Origin: Onchocerca lupi
Taxonomy: Eukaryota > Nematoda > Chromadorea > Rhabditida > Onchocercidae
DNA length: 64,000 bases
Reading direction: 5' to 3'
NCBI GenBank assembly: GCA_028564675.1
Contig: JAOVVO010000027.1
Coordinates: 124,001 to 188,000 of the forward strand
Below, piece after piece: positions 63,339-64,000 of this stretch. Each line of letters opens with the position of its first letter. The stretch's first letter is position 1. The notes beneath the pieces were generated by a model that did no database searches, was not told where the DNA came from, and saw nothing but the letters and a program-made list of their open reading frames with translations. The position numbers and the translations under genes were made by a program.

Positions 63339-64000
63339 TTTTTAATTTACCAAATCTGAAACTGATAATTTCATTTATCGGAAAGTAATGGAATATGAGC
63401 AGATCAAACTTCAAGAATTTTAACTTCTTACACTTATTGCCTTCCTCAATTTAGCAGATTTTTCACTTAATTTTAACACTTAACAAATTTATCCTATTCA
63501 TTTCTGATATATTTTAACCTAATGACAACTTTTAATCACTATTATAAACTAGAAATAGTTTTAGCATTTTAACTTATTTCACTTTTTTCGAACACTTTTT
63601 GTCATACCAATAAAATATCTTCGGTAGTTAATGAAATGTTTATGTATAAAGAAATAAATGATTTAAATGATCAATTATATTATAGCTAACTGCAACAACA
63701 AATCACAATAAAAACAGATTAATAATCAAAAATTATTTCTTATCAATTAACTATTGGTATAGTTAAGAAATGATTAGTGAGACTTAATTTAAAATTTTTT
63801 ATTCTGAAGGATTAAGTTATGCCGTATATCTAATATCTGCTAGCAGTTGCCTGTTTTTTAAAATTATACAAAATTTTAGTATAAATGGAAGTTAAACTAT
63901 CCGAACTAATTTCCTTCCAACTTATCGATCAAATCCAAGAAATTTTTCGAAAAATTGATTAAAATTAATAATTGTGCTAAATCATTCAAATTATCTCACA
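63339..64000. other. Upstream flank of the adenylating enzyme
   Basis: No coding exon seen. On the minus strand this is the expected promoter side of the gene ending at 57605; no clear motif was recognised. Confidence 0.45.

Overview
This window is animal nuclear DNA and most probably comes from a nematode. It is very AT-rich, with many poly-A/T runs. Coding exons are short (about 60-250 bp) and separated mostly by small introns that end in TTTCAG or TTTTAG. Several start codons lie a few bases behind an isolated splice acceptor, as expected where a spliced leader is added. The proteins fit a nematode, and the style suggests a clade III (spirurid/filarial) worm; that narrower placement is inference. 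I recognised no tRNA, rRNA, CRISPR or intact transposon gene. All exon models below were built by hand from splice signals, reading-frame continuity and recalled family similarity, without any search.

Layout from left to right: the 5' part of an EIPR1/TSSC1-like WD40 gene (minus, runs off the left edge); a complete TMEM161 gene (minus, 2021-6345); a repeat-rich divergent spacer; a complete ATG4 cysteine protease gene (plus, 7493-12424, with a possible extra last exon at 12799-12857); a large gene for an unrecognised zinc-ribbon nuclear-type protein (plus, 16483-21574); a Tudor-domain gene (plus, 22431-27565); dynein light intermediate chain (minus, 28482-31701); a long gene-poor stretch full of decayed tandem duplications (31.7-37.6 kb); an unrecognised four-helix membrane protein gene (plus, 37602-42528) with a foldback element in its last intron; the ATP synthase OSCP subunit gene (minus, 46021-50690) with a small unknown plus-strand gene nested in its 3-kb intron; a CCDC86/CGR1-type gene (plus, 51747-52744); translin-associated factor X (plus, 53498-56747); and an acyl-CoA/4-coumarate-CoA-ligase-like adenylating enzyme (minus, 57605-63338).

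The genes do not form one pathway. They are mainly housekeeping and trafficking genes: EIPR1 (endosomal retrieval and dense-core vesicles), ATG4 (autophagy), dynein LIC (cargo transport), OSCP (ATP synthase), CCDC86 (nucleolus). Two genes, the Tudor protein and TRAX, belong to families often linked to RNA and small-RNA biology. The CCDC86-TRAX pair, and perhaps the zinc-ribbon-Tudor pair, are close enough on one strand to be operon candidates.

The most unusual signals are: (1) repeated need for GC-AG introns, in up to five genes; (2) many local tandem duplications of about 20-185 bp at different stages of decay, two of which duplicate a gene's stop codon, one a splice donor and one probably a whole exon; (3) an intronic inverted-repeat element; (4) a separate exon downstream of ATG4 that would supply the LC3-interacting tail the main model lacks.
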